Source of the DNA: Rhodocyclaceae bacterium
GTDB lineage: Bacteria > Pseudomonadota > Gammaproteobacteria > Burkholderiales > Rhodocyclaceae
Reading direction: 5' to 3'
DNA length: 14,737 bases
Assembly (NCBI GenBank): GCA_023253415.1
Contig: JALRGK010000046.1
Coordinates: 1 to 14,737 of the forward strand
The notes beneath the pieces are model-generated. The model was not told the origin of the DNA, ran no database searches, and worked only from the letters and a program-made list of their open reading frames with translations. Positions 6,003-14,546 of this stretch are shown in pieces (position 1 is the stretch's first letter; each line of letters begins with the position of its first letter). The position numbers and the translations under genes are program-made.

Positions 6003-8102
6003 TCAAACAGCCAGACGGGCGATGTCCGCCACAGCGTTCATCTGGTCAGAGAGTGTTTTGAGCAGAGCCAGACGGTTCTGGCGTACCTTGGCATCTTCGG
6101 CCATGACCATCACATCTTCGAAGAAGGCATCCACGCTGGCGCGTACCTGGGCAAGCGCCATCAGGGCGTCGGTGTAGGCCTCGATGCGCATCGCATCGGC
6201 AACGGCCGGGGCGAGAGCGGTCACCTGATCGAACAGGGCTTTTTCTGGCGCTTCCGTCATCAGCGAGGCGCTAGGTGTCCCAAGGGCTTCAACGTCATCC
6301 ACCTTCTTGAGCAGATTGCCGATGCGCTTGTTGGCAGCAGCCAGCGCCAATGCGTCGGGCTGCGCCGAGAATTCGCGAACGGCAGCCAGTCGGGCAGGCA
6401 CTCGGTCGATACGCGCCGCGTTGATGCCAAGTACGGCTTCCACCACGTCCTGCGGCTCACCCTGATCCTTGAGCAGGTTACGCAGACGGTCGGTGATAAA
6501 GGCCATCAGACCCGGCGCAAAATCGGCTTCGAGCGTGCCTGCCGGGAATGTGCCGGCCGACCACTGAATCAGTTGCGGCAACTCCAGCGGTAGCTGGCGT
6601 TCCATCAGTAGACGCAGCACGCCGAGTGCAGCACGGCGTAGACCAAAGGGGTCACGGTCGCCAGTTGGTTTTTCACCGATGCCAAAGAAGGCCACCAGCG
6701 TATCCAGCTTGTCGGCCAGTGCCACGGCACAACCCACATGGTTGCTTGGTAATTCATCACCGGCAAAGCGCGGGCGGTAATGGTCGGCAATCGCTTCGGC
6801 CACGTCTGCCGCTTCACCATCGTGTTGAGCGTAATAGCGGCCCATGATGCCTTGCAGTTCCGGGAACTCGCCCACCATGTCGGTGACGAGGTCGGCCTTG
6901 GCCAGTTCGGCGGCGCGCGCTACATGCGTGGTGTCGGCACCAATCGCATTGCCGATCTGCGTGGCCAGATTCTGTACGCGCAGCAGGCGATCCAGTTGCG
7001 TGCCCAGCTTGTTGTGATATACCACGTTGCCCAGCTTCGCGATACGCGAGGCCAGCGGCTCCTTGCGATCCTGTGTAAAGAAGAAGCGGGCGTCCGACAG
7101 GCGCGGGCGCACCACGCGCTGGTTGCCACCGATAATGTGCTTCGGATCGGCCACCTGCATGTTCGACACAATCAGGAACTGATTGCGCAGTTTCCCGCTG
7201 CTGTCGAGCAGCGGGAAATACTTCTGGTTTTGCTGCATGGTCAGAATCAGACATTCCTGCGGTACTTCGAGGAATTCCGGTTCGAACTCGCCAACGTAGA
7301 TCACTGGCCATTCAACCAGTGCCGTAACTTCGTCGAGCAGTCCATCTGCCTGGTTGATCTGCGCGCCCAGTGCCTGGGCTTTGGCGGCCAGTTGGGCACC
7401 GATGGTGCCACGGCGCTCTGCATAATCAGCCACAACCTTACCTTCGTTGCGCAGCGTTTCGGCGTAGGCATCGGCGTTCGGGATCGTGATCAGGCCTTGT
7501 GACAAGAATCGATGCCCCAGTGTTTGCTGGCGCGACTGCAGGCCGAGCACTTCACCAGGAATCAGCTGATCGCCATGGAGCTGAATCAGACCGTGCACCG
7601 GGCGTACGAATTGCACGTCTGAATCACCCCAGCGCATCACCTTCGGGATCGGCAGCTTCTTGAGGGCATCGGCAACAACACCGGAAAGCACATTGTCCAA
7701 GTGGGCACCGGCCACTTGCATGGTGTAGAAAAAGGTTTCTGATTTCCCATCCAACCGTTTCGTGAACTTCGGTAGTTCGCTGGCAGCAATGCCCTTAGCT
7801 TCAAGTTTCTTGAGCAAGGCGGGAGACGGATTGCCATCGGCACTCAGCGCCACGCTCACCGGCATCAGCTTCTCTTCAACTTCCTGATCGGGTGCAACCG
7901 ATAGAACCTCGGGTACCAGCACAGCCAGGCGACGCGGCGTCGCAAACCACTGGTAGGTCACGTTGTCGGCGACGAGTTTTTTCTGGACCAGACCGGCAAA
8001 GACACCGGCAGAGAATACTTCGCCGAAGCGGGCCAGTGCCTTGGGTGGGAGTTCTTCAGTGAGTAGCTCAACGAGCAGCGGGGCGTGTTTGGCCAGGCTC
8101 AT
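6003..8102 (-). CDS. glyS: Glycyl-tRNA synthetase beta subunit
   Basis: GlyS is the beta chain of the bacterial alpha2-beta2 glycyl-tRNA synthetase, which charges tRNA-Gly in the cytoplasm. The beta chain binds tRNA while the alpha chain carries the class II core. The 699-residue product is close to the E. coli size (689). Recognisable parts are the N-terminal LLVELLTEELPPKAL, the EFPELQGIMGRYYAQHDGE segment in the middle, DRDPFGLRRAALGVLRLL at around residue 480, and a helical anticodon-binding region at the C-terminus. The ATG at 8102 shares one base with the glyQ stop (TAATG) and has a full AAGGAGG seven bases upstream, which settles the start over an upstream in-frame codon at 8135. This tight coupling fits the equal amounts of the two subunits needed. 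Confidence 0.97.
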   Translation of the reverse strand: MSLAKHAPLLVELLTEELPPKALARFGEVFSAGVFAGLVQKKLVADNVTYQWFATPRRLAVLVPEVLSVAPDQEVEEKLMPVSVALSADGNPSPALLKKLEAKGIAASELPKFTKRLDGKSETFFYTMQVAGAHLDNVLSGVVADALKKLPIPKVMRWGDSDVQFVRPVHGLIQLHGDQLIPGEVLGLQSRQQTLGHRFLSQGLITIPNADAYAETLRNEGKVVADYAERRGTIGAQLAAKAQALGAQINQADGLLDEVTALVEWPVIYVGEFEPEFLEVPQECLILTMQQNQKYFPLLDSSGKLRNQFLIVSNMQVADPKHIIGGNQRVVRPRLSDARFFFTQDRKEPLASRIAKLGNVVYHNKLGTQLDRLLRVQNLATQIGNAIGADTTHVARAAELAKADLVTDMVGEFPELQGIMGRYYAQHDGEAADVAEAIADHYRPRFAGDELPSNHVGCAVALADKLDTLVAFFGIGEKPTGDRDPFGLRRAALGVLRLLMERQLPLELPQLIQWSAGTFPAGTLEADFAPGLMAFITDRLRNLLKDQGEPQDVVEAVLGINAARIDRVPARLAAVREFSAQPDALALAAANKRIGNLLKKVDDVEALGTPSASLMTEAPEKALFDQVTALAPAVADAMRIEAYTDALMALAQVRASVDAFFEDVMVMAEDAKVRQNRLALLKTLSDQMNAVADIARLAV

Positions 8103-9007
8103 TACGCGGCCTCCTTCTTGATCGGGGTGCCGCACATCGGGAAGCCTAGCGCTTCGCGGCTATCGTAGTAGGCTTGTGCGACCTGGCGGGCGAGTGCTCG
8201 TACGCGGCCAATATAGGCAGCGCGCTCGGTCACCGAAATCGCGCCACGGGCATCGAGCATATTGAAGTTATGCGAACATTTCATCACTTGCTCGAAGGCC
8301 GGCAGCGGTAGACCGATTTCCATCAGCCGTTTGGCTTCGGCTTCGTGGTCCGAGAAGTGGCGGAACAGCATATCCACCTGGGCATGTTCAAAATTGTAGG
8401 TCGACTGCTCCACTTCGTTCTGGTGGAACACGTCGCCGTAGGTCACGATATTGTCGCCGTTCTTTGCCCAGACCAGGTCGTAGACGTTTTCTACGCCCTG
8501 CAGGTACATGGCCAGACGCTCCAGACCATAGGTGATTTCGCCCAGCACCGGCTTACAGGTCAACGAGCCTACTTCCTGGAAATAGGTGAACTGGGTGACC
8601 TCCATACCGTCCAGCCAGACTTCCCAGCCCAGACCCCAGGCACCCAGAGTCGGCGACTCCCAGTCGTCTTCCACAAAGCGGATGTCGTGCTCTTCGGTGT
8701 TAATGCCCAGTGCGCGCAACGAATCGATGTACAGATCCATGATGTTCGCCGGCGATGGCTTCAGGACTACCTGATACTGGTAGTAGTGTTGCAGGCGGTT
8801 CGGGTTCTCACCATAGCGGCCATCTTTAGGGCGGCGTGATGGTTGGACGTAAGCAGCGTTCCAGGGTTCCGGGCCAATGGCGCGGAGAAAGGTGGCGGTG
8901 TGGAAGGTACCGGCACCCACTTCGATGTCATAGGGTTGCAGCAGGACACAGCCCTGGCGGTTCCAGAATTCCTGCAGGCGCAGGATTACGTCCTGAAAGG
9001 TCAGCAT
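8102..9007 (-). CDS. glyQ: Glycyl-tRNA synthetase alpha subunit
   Basis: GlyQ is the catalytic class II chain that forms glycyl-adenylate and works with GlyS. The protein is strongly conserved. LQPYDIEVGAGTFH lies near the N-terminus, YVQPSRRPKDGRYGENPNRL gives the motif 2 region, and RFVEDDWESPTLGAWGLGWEVWL and GEITYGLERLAMYLQG (motif 3) follow, then TYGDVFHQNEVEQSTYNFE. I chose the ATG at 9007, giving 301 residues beginning MLTFQDVIL, which matches the usual start of betaproteobacterial GlyQ. GGA lies nine bases upstream. In-frame ATGs at 9016 and 9043 would add 3 or 12 residues; the one at 9043 has GGA five bases before it, so it is not excluded. The 100 bases between lnt and this start are the largest gap in the cluster and may hold a promoter. 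Confidence 0.96.
   Translation of the reverse strand: MLTFQDVILRLQEFWNRQGCVLLQPYDIEVGAGTFHTATFLRAIGPEPWNAAYVQPSRRPKDGRYGENPNRLQHYYQYQVVLKPSPANIMDLYIDSLRALGINTEEHDIRFVEDDWESPTLGAWGLGWEVWLDGMEVTQFTYFQEVGSLTCKPVLGEITYGLERLAMYLQGVENVYDLVWAKNGDNIVTYGDVFHQNEVEQSTYNFEHAQVDMLFRHFSDHEAEAKRLMEIGLPLPAFEQVMKCSHNFNMLDARGAISVTERAAYIGRVRALARQVAQAYYDSREALGFPMCGTPIKKEAA
8110..8116 (-). promoter_or_regulatory. Strong ribosome-binding site of glyS
   Basis: AAGGAGG on the minus strand, within the last codons of glyQ, is seven bases before the glyS ATG. It matches the anti-Shine-Dalgarno perfectly. It is the best ribosome site I saw in the window and lets glyS be translated both by re-initiation and independently. 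Confidence 0.85.
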
Positions 9008-9064
9008 GTTTCGCATTCCGTTGGTGAGGGGTGGGCGCGCCATCGCGTCCGACCGAAACCCCAG

Positions 9065-9070
9065 ATTTTA
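9065..9070 (-). promoter_or_regulatory. Possible -10 element of an internal glyQS promoter
   Basis: In the largest gap of the minus-strand cluster (9008-9107), the minus strand reads TAAAAT, five of six matches to a sigma-70 -10 box. It is about 22 bases upstream of the ATG at 9043 and 57 bases upstream of the one at 9007. The hexamer 17 bases further upstream (CTGCCG) is a poor -35 box with only three matches. Initiation here would place the start site close to the 9043 ATG and so favour the 9007 start. The rest of the gap shows no riboswitch or T-box-like structure I can recognise. Confidence 0.25.
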
Positions 9071-9107
9071 CGGGTTTTTTAGCCGCTCGGCAGCAGGCAG
9101 ACGCGAA

Positions 9108-10679
9108 TCAGACGTGACGCTGACGCCTTGTGAGCAGGCCCCAGCCCAGCAAAATGACCGAAAGCACCAGAATCGGACCCTCAAACCAGCGTTGATACGG
9201 CGTTTTTCCGCTCATGCCCTGTACGCTGGTGACCAGCGCGTTGCGCGTAAATGCGGATAGTACGGCTTGCCGGTCACCATTGGGTAACAGGACGGCCGTC
9301 ATGCCGGTGTTGGTGGCGCGGAGCATTGGCCGGCCGTTTTCCAGCGCGCGTATCTGGGCAATCTGCAGATGCTGTGGCTGGGCCAGCGAATCACCGAACC
9401 AGGCGGTGTTCGATATGTTCACCATCATCGTGGCCTCATCCGCCCGGCGGGCTATGGCGGCCCCGAAAATATCCTCATAGCAGATATTGACGGCCACCTT
9501 CTGGTGGTTCAGCTGCATCAGCGGTTGATCTGGGTCGCCAGCCGTAAAGTTGGGCAGTGGCATGTTGATCTTTTTCAGGAACCAGCCAAAGCCCGGCGGG
9601 GTGATTTCACCGAAGGGCACCAGATGTACCTTGTTGTATATCTGTAGCGGATCTACGCCAATGGATACCGCGCTATTGGCATACCAGTTCCGTTCTGGTG
9701 TGTTTTCACCCGTAGGTACGCCCATCAGGATATTGCCGCGTTGCTCCTGACCGATCCGCTGCAGATCCTGCAGAAACTCGGCGGGGGCTTCAGAGAGCAG
9801 GGAGGGGATGGCCGTTTCCGGTAATACGATCAGCGTGGCCGGATTGTTGCGCGCCAGTTGGAAATAGGTGAGCAAGGTTTGCACATACTGTTCGGGTTGC
9901 CACTTCATCGATTGCGGTGCGTTGCCCTGAAGCAACGATACTTTGAGTGGCGTGCCTTCCGGTTGGGTCCATGACACCTGTTGCAGGAGTGCGCCGCTTG
10001 CCAGCAGCGCCACGAGCACCGCAGACTGCGGGTTGGCCGAGGCGGACCAGTGCCAGCCGGCGTTGCGCAGGCGGATCCAGAGCTCGCCACTGATGCCGGC
10101 CAGCCAGGCGGTCAAAAAACCCAGGCCATAGCCCCCCAGAATGGGGGCGTAACCGGCGAGTGGGCTTGGGGGTGCCTGGGTGTAACCGAGATTGAGCCAA
10201 GGAAAGCCCGTAAAGACGGTGCCCCGTAGCCATTCGGTCAGCAGCCAGCAGGCCGCAAAAAGTAGTGGACGCGCTAGGCCCGCATCGGGTCGGCCGATGT
10301 ATTGGGGTGCCAGGGCCGTGCTCTGGCCATTGGCACATAGCCGGAACAGCACACTGGCCAGCATGGGGTAGAGCGCCAGATAGGCAGCAAAGAGCACCGT
10401 TGCCGTCAGGGCGAGCAGCATTGGCATGCCACCGATGTCGTGCATGCTTACATAGACCCACGATACGCCACCGAGAAACTGGCTCAAGCCAAACGTAAAA
10501 CCGATGCCCGCCGCCCGGCGTTTTGTCGGTGCATCGCGCAGTAATAGGTACAGACCTGCCCAGCAGATCATCGCCAGCGGCCATAATGAGAATGGTGCAA
10601 AGGCCGCAACACCCAGGAAGCCCCAGCCTATGGCCTGAGCGTAGGGTGACATGCGCCGGAAGTCAGGCTTCCAGCGCAT
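9108..10679 (-). CDS. lnt: Apolipoprotein N-acyltransferase
   Basis: Lnt is an inner-membrane enzyme that adds the third acyl chain to the N-terminal cysteine of lipoproteins, completing their maturation before outer-membrane sorting. The 523-residue protein has several hydrophobic helices in the first 235 residues, then a periplasmic nitrilase-like domain and a final helix near residues 500-517. The expected catalytic triad is in place: Glu288 (VLPETAIPS), Lys350 (YNKVHLVPFGE) and Cys400 (NICYEDIFG). The ATG at 10679 shares one base with the corC stop (TGATG), and GGAG lies about 10 bases upstream. A TTG one codon earlier is less likely. The adjacency corC-lnt is the same as ybeX-lnt in E. 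coli, and the shared base suggests coupled translation. Confidence 0.96.
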   Translation of the reverse strand: MRWKPDFRRMSPYAQAIGWGFLGVAAFAPFSLWPLAMICWAGLYLLLRDAPTKRRAAGIGFTFGLSQFLGGVSWVYVSMHDIGGMPMLLALTATVLFAAYLALYPMLASVLFRLCANGQSTALAPQYIGRPDAGLARPLLFAACWLLTEWLRGTVFTGFPWLNLGYTQAPPSPLAGYAPILGGYGLGFLTAWLAGISGELWIRLRNAGWHWSASANPQSAVLVALLASGALLQQVSWTQPEGTPLKVSLLQGNAPQSMKWQPEQYVQTLLTYFQLARNNPATLIVLPETAIPSLLSEAPAEFLQDLQRIGQEQRGNILMGVPTGENTPERNWYANSAVSIGVDPLQIYNKVHLVPFGEITPPGFGWFLKKINMPLPNFTAGDPDQPLMQLNHQKVAVNICYEDIFGAAIARRADEATMMVNISNTAWFGDSLAQPQHLQIAQIRALENGRPMLRATNTGMTAVLLPNGDRQAVLSAFTRNALVTSVQGMSGKTPYQRWFEGPILVLSVILLGWGLLTRRQRHV

Positions 10680-11584
10680 CAAGCGTCATCTCCGTGGTGC
10701 CCGTCTTCGAGCACGTTGCTGGCGTCTTCGTCCGGTTGGTCGAGGATTTCAACCATCAGGCTGTACAGCCGTCGGTTATCAGCACGAATCACGCGGAACA
10801 GTAACCCGTTCATTTCTACACTCTCATTCCGCCTGGGTACACGCCCCAGGTAATGGACGATCTGGCCACCTACCGTGTGGGCGTCGTGTTCATCGAAGTT
10901 GCAGCCAAAGGCCTCGTTAAAACTTCCTACGGGCGTTTGAGCCTTGACGCGGTAGCGCCCACTCGCATCGAGCTGGATATTGGTGTCCAGCTGCGCTTGA
11001 TCGTGTTCGTCCTCGATTTCGCCGACGATCTCTTCCAGAACGTCTTCAATCGTCACCAGGCCGGCCAGGCTGCCGAACTCGTCAATCACCAGCGCCATAT
11101 GTGTGTGGCTGATGCGGAACTCGCGCAACAACACATTGAGCGGTTTCGATTCCGGGATAAACATCGCGGGGCGTAACCAGTCTTCGATGCGGAAATTGCT
11201 GTTGCCGATGGATCGCAGCAGATCCTTGGCCAGAATAATGCCGCGAACGTCATCGTCATCCTCGCCAATCACCGGTAAGCGGGAGTGGCCGGAATCGATT
11301 ACCTTGCGAATGGTTTGTGGCAGGGGCTGATCGGCTGTGACGGTGTGAATTTGCTGGCGCGGCACCATGATGTCGCGCACCGTCATCTCAGCCACCGTAA
11401 TGGCACCCTCGATAATGGTGAGCGCTTCGGCATCCACCAGGTTGCGCTCGTGCGCACCATGCAGCAGCTTCAGCAGCTCACTGCGGTCATCCGGCTCCCG
11501 GAGGAGCATCGTTGAAAAACGGTCGATCAGTTGGGTCAGGCTGTTGCCCGGGGTGGCCCGGGCGGGCGTAGGGGAGGGGTCCAT
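10679..11584 (-). CDS. corC: CBS-pair and CorC/HlyC-domain protein, CorC (YbeX)
   Basis: The 301-residue soluble protein has two CBS repeats at about 69-128 (starting TVRDIMVPRQQI) and 137-194 (containing HTHMALVIDEFGSLAGLVTIEDVLEEIVGEIEDE). A CorC/HlyC transporter-associated domain follows at about 205-283. The CBS pair probably binds an adenosine nucleotide. There is no DUF21 membrane region, so it is the YbeX/CorC type and not a full CNNM-like transporter. CorC was linked genetically to Mg/Co efflux in Salmonella, and YbeX has been linked to ribosome metabolism in E. coli. Its place beside ybeY and ybeZ fits the latter. The ATG at 11584 is six bases after the ybeY stop, with no strong ribosome site, so it may depend on translation of ybeY. 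The C-terminal 20 residues are rich in Asp, Glu and His. Confidence 0.93.
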   Translation of the reverse strand: MDPSPTPARATPGNSLTQLIDRFSTMLLREPDDRSELLKLLHGAHERNLVDAEALTIIEGAITVAEMTVRDIMVPRQQIHTVTADQPLPQTIRKVIDSGHSRLPVIGEDDDDVRGIILAKDLLRSIGNSNFRIEDWLRPAMFIPESKPLNVLLREFRISHTHMALVIDEFGSLAGLVTIEDVLEEIVGEIEDEHDQAQLDTNIQLDASGRYRVKAQTPVGSFNEAFGCNFDEHDAHTVGGQIVHYLGRVPRRNESVEMNGLLFRVIRADNRRLYSLMVEILDQPDEDASNVLEDGHHGDDA

Positions 11585-11590
11585 CAGTGC

Positions 11591-12058
11591 TTAAGCGTAC
11601 GGGTCGGCAAAGCCCAAATCAGCCAGAATTTCGGTTTCGAGCGACTCCATCTCTTTGGCGTCGCGGTCATTCAGGTGGTCGTAACCCATCAGGTGCAGCA
11701 CACCGTGTATGACCAGGTGCGCCATGTGGGCCGTCACGGTTTTGCCCTGCTCCTGGGCTTCACGGACAATCACACTCGGGCAGAACACGATATCACCCAT
11801 CAGGGGTTCATCTTCATACGGGAACGACAGCACATTCGTCGGCTTATTCTTGCCGCGGTAGGTGTCGTTGAGGTGCTGGCTTTCGTCATCGTCAACGAAG
11901 CGCATGGTAATGGTGGCCGCATCGCTATAAACCGCCTTGGCCCACTTGCGCAGCAGTTTCCGGTCGGGAATCTGTTTGCGCAACTCATCGGCACAGACCA
12001 GCTGAACCGTTAGATCCAGTCGGCGGGCAGGTTTGGTGGCGTTTACGGTATCGTTCAT
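11591..12058 (-). CDS. ybeY: Endoribonuclease / rRNA maturation factor YbeY
   Basis: YbeY is a zinc-dependent protein needed for 16S rRNA 3'-end maturation and 70S ribosome quality control. The 155-residue product has the family metal motif HGVLHLMGYDH, giving His118, His122 and His128, and the conserved stretch TYRGKNKPTNVLSFPY at about 66-81 with Arg68, a residue important in E. coli YbeY. The size is typical. The ATG at 12058 comes nine bases after the ybeZ stop and no earlier start is possible in this gap. Only a weak ribosome site is visible. The ybeZ-ybeY-ybeX-lnt order equals that of E. coli, where YbeZ and YbeY bind one another. Confidence 0.96.
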   Translation of the reverse strand: MNDTVNATKPARRLDLTVQLVCADELRKQIPDRKLLRKWAKAVYSDAATITMRFVDDDESQHLNDTYRGKNKPTNVLSFPYEDEPLMGDIVFCPSVIVREAQEQGKTVTAHMAHLVIHGVLHLMGYDHLNDRDAKEMESLETEILADLGFADPYA

Positions 12059-12067
12059 GACGCTAGC

Positions 12068-13075
12068 TTAACCGTTTTGGGACTGATGTGCTTCGTAGGC
12101 GGCAACAATACGTGCCACCAGCGGATGGCGCACCACATCTTCCTTGAGGAAATGCGTGACACCAATGCCACGCACATCCCGCAGAATGGTGGTTGCTTCG
12201 GCTAGGCCGCTCTTCTGCCCGCGTGGCAGATCCACCTGCGTCGGGTCGCCGGTAATTACTGCCTTGGCACCAATACCGATACGGGTGAGAAACATCTTCA
12301 TCTGCTCAGGTGAGGTGTTCTGCGCCTCATCCAGAATGATGAAGGCGTTGTTCAGCGTGCGGCCTCGCATAAACGCCAGCGGCGCCACTTCGAGCATGCC
12401 CTTCTCGAACAGTTTGGTCACTTTGTCAAAACCCATCAGGTCATACAGCGCATCGTAAAGCGGGCGCAGATACGGGTCGACTTTCTGTGACAGATCACCG
12501 GGTAGGAAGCCCAGACGTTCGCCGGCCTCAACGGCTGGGCGCGTCAGAATAATACGCTGCACGTGTTCACGCTCGAAAGCATCAACGGCGCAAGCGACGG
12601 CCAGATAGGTTTTGCCAGTACCGGCTGGGCCGATGCCGAAGGTAATGTCATGTGCCTGAATGTTTTTCAGGTATTCCACCTGACGCGGCGTACGGCCGTG
12701 AAGATCGGCGCGCTTGGTTAGCAGCACCGGGGTATCACCCACCCCTAGGTCGGCGTCCTCGCGCGGCGCAGCTGCCGGCATCAGTGCCGGATCCTGACGG
12801 AGTTCAATGAGCCCGAGCTGGATGTCATCGACGCTGAGTGGCTCTTTACTATTGCCGGCCAGTTCATAAAAAAACCGCAGTGCCTTCGCGGCACGTTCAC
12901 GGGCAGAGCCCGTGCCTTCGATCTTGAAGTGCGCACTGCGCCGCGCCAGGGTTACATCAAAGCACTGTTCGACCTGGCGCAGGTTTTCATCGAGGGGGCC
13001 GCACAGACTGGCCAGCTGGTGGTTGTCTACTGGCTCCAGTGCCAGTTCCAGCGTGCGCGTGGTTGCACGAGTCAC
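12068..13075 (-). CDS. ybeZ: PhoH-family ATPase YbeZ
   Basis: YbeZ is a cytoplasmic PhoH-like P-loop NTPase that partners YbeY in ribosomal RNA metabolism. The 335-residue protein has a small N-terminal RNA-binding-like region at about 40-75 (FDVTLARRSAHFKIEG), a linker, then the PhoH domain. Walker A GPAGTGKT is at 149-156, the LTRPAVEAGERLGFLPGDL segment at 177-195, Walker B FIILDEAQNTSPEQMKM at 245-261, and the sensor-like ITGDPTQVDLP follows. The GTG at 13075 is one base after the miaB stop, with AAGGA five bases upstream spanning the miaB end, so this start is well supported. PhoH is named after a phosphate-starvation gene, but neighbourhood rather than phosphate regulation decides the role here. 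Confidence 0.95.
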   Translation of the reverse strand: MTRATTRTLELALEPVDNHQLASLCGPLDENLRQVEQCFDVTLARRSAHFKIEGTGSARERAAKALRFFYELAGNSKEPLSVDDIQLGLIELRQDPALMPAAAPREDADLGVGDTPVLLTKRADLHGRTPRQVEYLKNIQAHDITFGIGPAGTGKTYLAVACAVDAFEREHVQRIILTRPAVEAGERLGFLPGDLSQKVDPYLRPLYDALYDLMGFDKVTKLFEKGMLEVAPLAFMRGRTLNNAFIILDEAQNTSPEQMKMFLTRIGIGAKAVITGDPTQVDLPRGQKSGLAEATTILRDVRGIGVTHFLKEDVVRHPLVARIVAAYEAHQSQNG

Positions 13076-13076
13076 G

Positions 13077-14471
13077 TTATTCCTTCACCACAATCTCGCC
13101 CCGAAGCGAGTGCGGTAGAGCCGATGTAATGCGCACATCCACAAACTGGTGAATCAGCCGCGGCTGGCCCAAAAAATTGACGATGCGGTTGTTATCGGTG
13201 CGCCCGGCCAGCTCGTTGGCATCTTTGCGCGACAGGTTTTCCACCAGCACGCGCTGCACCGAGCCCACCATGCGCTGGCTGATCGCCTGGGCCTGTTCTT
13301 CAATACGCGCCTGCAGGCGCATCAGGCGTTCAATCTTAAGCTCGTGCGGCGTATCGTCGTTGAGCTCGGCCGCGGGCGTGCCCGGGCGGCTGCTATAAAC
13401 AAAGCTGAACGAGTTATCAAAGCCGATCTCGTCGATCAGCGTCATCGTCTTTTCGAAGTCGTCGGCTGTCTCACCAGGGAAGCCCACGATAAAGTCCGAC
13501 GACAGAGACAAATCGGGCCGTGCCGCGCGCAGCTTGCGGATCACCGACTTGTATTCCAGCACCGTATAGCCGCGCTTCATAGCCATCAGCACGCGGTCCG
13601 AACCAGCCTGCACCGGCAGGTGCAGGTGCGACACCAGTTTCGGTACGCGGGCGTACATATCAATCAACTTCTGCGTCATCTCGCGCGGATGCGAGGTCGT
13701 ATAGCGGATACGCTCGATCTCCGGCATCTCGGCAATGGTTTCAATCAGGTCGCCCAGGTCGGCAATGGTGCCGTTATCATCCATCACGCCCCGATAGGCA
13801 TTCACGTTCTGGCCGAGCAGCGTCACTTCCTTCACGCCTTGGGCGGTTAGTTCGGCAATCTCGGTCAGTATGTCGGCAAACGGTCGCGACACTTCTTCGC
13901 CACGGGTATAGGGCACGATACAGAAGCTGCAATACTTGGAGCAGCCTTCCATAATCGACACAAAGGCGCTGGCGCCTTCAGTGCGGGCCGGTGGCATGGC
14001 ATCAAATTTCTCGATCTCCGGGAAAGAAATGTCCACCGCGGCCTTGCCGGTCTTACGACGCTGGGCAATCAGGGTCGGTAAACGGTGCAGCGTCTGCGGG
14101 CCAAAAACCACATCCACATAGGGTGCGCGCTTCACAATCTCACCACCCTCCTGCGAAGCCACGCAACCACCCACGCCGATCACCAGATCGGGGTTCAGCG
14201 CCTTGAGCGGGCGCACACGACCCAGATCATGGAACACCTTCTCCTGCGCCTTCTCGCGCACCGAGCAGGTGTTAAAGAGAATCACGTCGGCATCTTCCGG
14301 GCGATCAGTCTTTACCATGCCCTCGCTGTCAGCGAGCACGTCCAGCATTTTGTCGGAATCGTACTCGTTCATCTGGCAACCAAAGGTCTTGATGAACACT
14401 TTTTTCGGGCGAGGCGAAGCGGGGGTGTCCGCTGCGGCCGGCGTAATGGGGTCTTGTTGGGGGAGCGTCAT
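13077..14471 (-). CDS. miaB: tRNA-2-methylthio-N6-dimethylallyladenosine synthase
   Basis: MiaB is a radical-SAM methylthiotransferase that converts i6A37 to ms2i6A37 in tRNAs reading codons that start with U. The 464-residue protein has an N-terminal UPF0004 domain whose cysteines Cys32 (TFGCQMNEYDS), Cys69 (NTCSVRE) and Cys103 (GGCVASQ) hold the auxiliary iron-sulfur cluster. The radical-SAM site is C177-x3-C181-x2-C184 (CSKYCSFC). A C-terminal TRAM domain covers about 400-464. GCQMNEYDS marks MiaB; RimO has a different sequence there. The first 22 residues are a Pro/Ala-rich extension before the conserved KKVFIKTFGC. The ATG at 14471 has no strong ribosome site but is about 33 bases downstream of a plausible transcription start. 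It is the first gene of the minus-strand cluster. Confidence 0.97.
   Translation of the reverse strand: MTLPQQDPITPAAADTPASPRPKKVFIKTFGCQMNEYDSDKMLDVLADSEGMVKTDRPEDADVILFNTCSVREKAQEKVFHDLGRVRPLKALNPDLVIGVGGCVASQEGGEIVKRAPYVDVVFGPQTLHRLPTLIAQRRKTGKAAVDISFPEIEKFDAMPPARTEGASAFVSIMEGCSKYCSFCIVPYTRGEEVSRPFADILTEIAELTAQGVKEVTLLGQNVNAYRGVMDDNGTIADLGDLIETIAEMPEIERIRYTTSHPREMTQKLIDMYARVPKLVSHLHLPVQAGSDRVLMAMKRGYTVLEYKSVIRKLRAARPDLSLSSDFIVGFPGETADDFEKTMTLIDEIGFDNSFSFVYSSRPGTPAAELNDDTPHELKIERLMRLQARIEEQAQAISQRMVGSVQRVLVENLSRKDANELAGRTDNNRIVNFLGQPRLIHQFVDVRITSALPHSLRGEIVVKE
13081..13085 (-). promoter_or_regulatory. Ribosome-binding site of ybeZ
   Basis: AAGGA on the minus strand lies in the last two codons of miaB and is five bases before the GTG start of ybeZ. 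It supports the non-ATG start and links ybeZ translation to the end of miaB. Confidence 0.7.
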
Positions 14472-14510
14472 GCCTGATTTATGAGGTAAAAGCGGTAAAA
14501 ATCAAGGCAC

Positions 14511-14539
14511 ATTATACACTTGCCAAGACCCGGGCGGGT
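14511..14539 (-). promoter_or_regulatory. Promoter of the miaB-led gene cluster
   Basis: On the minus strand a perfect TATAAT (14511-14516) lies 40 bases upstream of the miaB ATG. The hexamer 17 bases further upstream (ACCCGC, 14534-14539) matches the -35 consensus poorly, so the promoter may need an activator or be only moderately strong. No sigma-32 consensus is evident, although the E. coli ybeZYX genes are heat-inducible. It lies back-to-back with the tRNA promoter. Confidence 0.6.
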
Positions 14540-14546
14540 TTCCGGC

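Noticed and set aside
6780..7502. Long open frame (240 codons) on the plus strand opposite glyS
   Set aside because: It lies wholly within glyS, which is strongly conserved, and its product is His/Gln/Val/Arg-rich as expected from the antisense of GC-rich coding DNA. No motif or ribosome site supports it.
9056..9080. Small hairpin AAACCC/GGGTTT followed by T bases between lnt and glyQ
   Set aside because: The T-run follows the stem only on the plus strand, where no gene needs terminating. The stem is six pairs with half A-T content and a ten-base loop. On the minus strand no T-run follows, so it would not terminate glyQ-lnt transcription.
13149..13850. Long open frame (233 codons) on the plus strand opposite miaB
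   Set aside because: It is antisense to the conserved TRAM and radical-SAM parts of miaB, with a His/Arg/Gln-rich product typical of shadow frames.
13077..14471. Reading miaB as RimO (ribosomal S12 methylthiotransferase)
   Set aside because: The first cluster motif is GCQMNEYDS, as in MiaB. The neighbouring ybeZ-ybeY genes also fit miaB.
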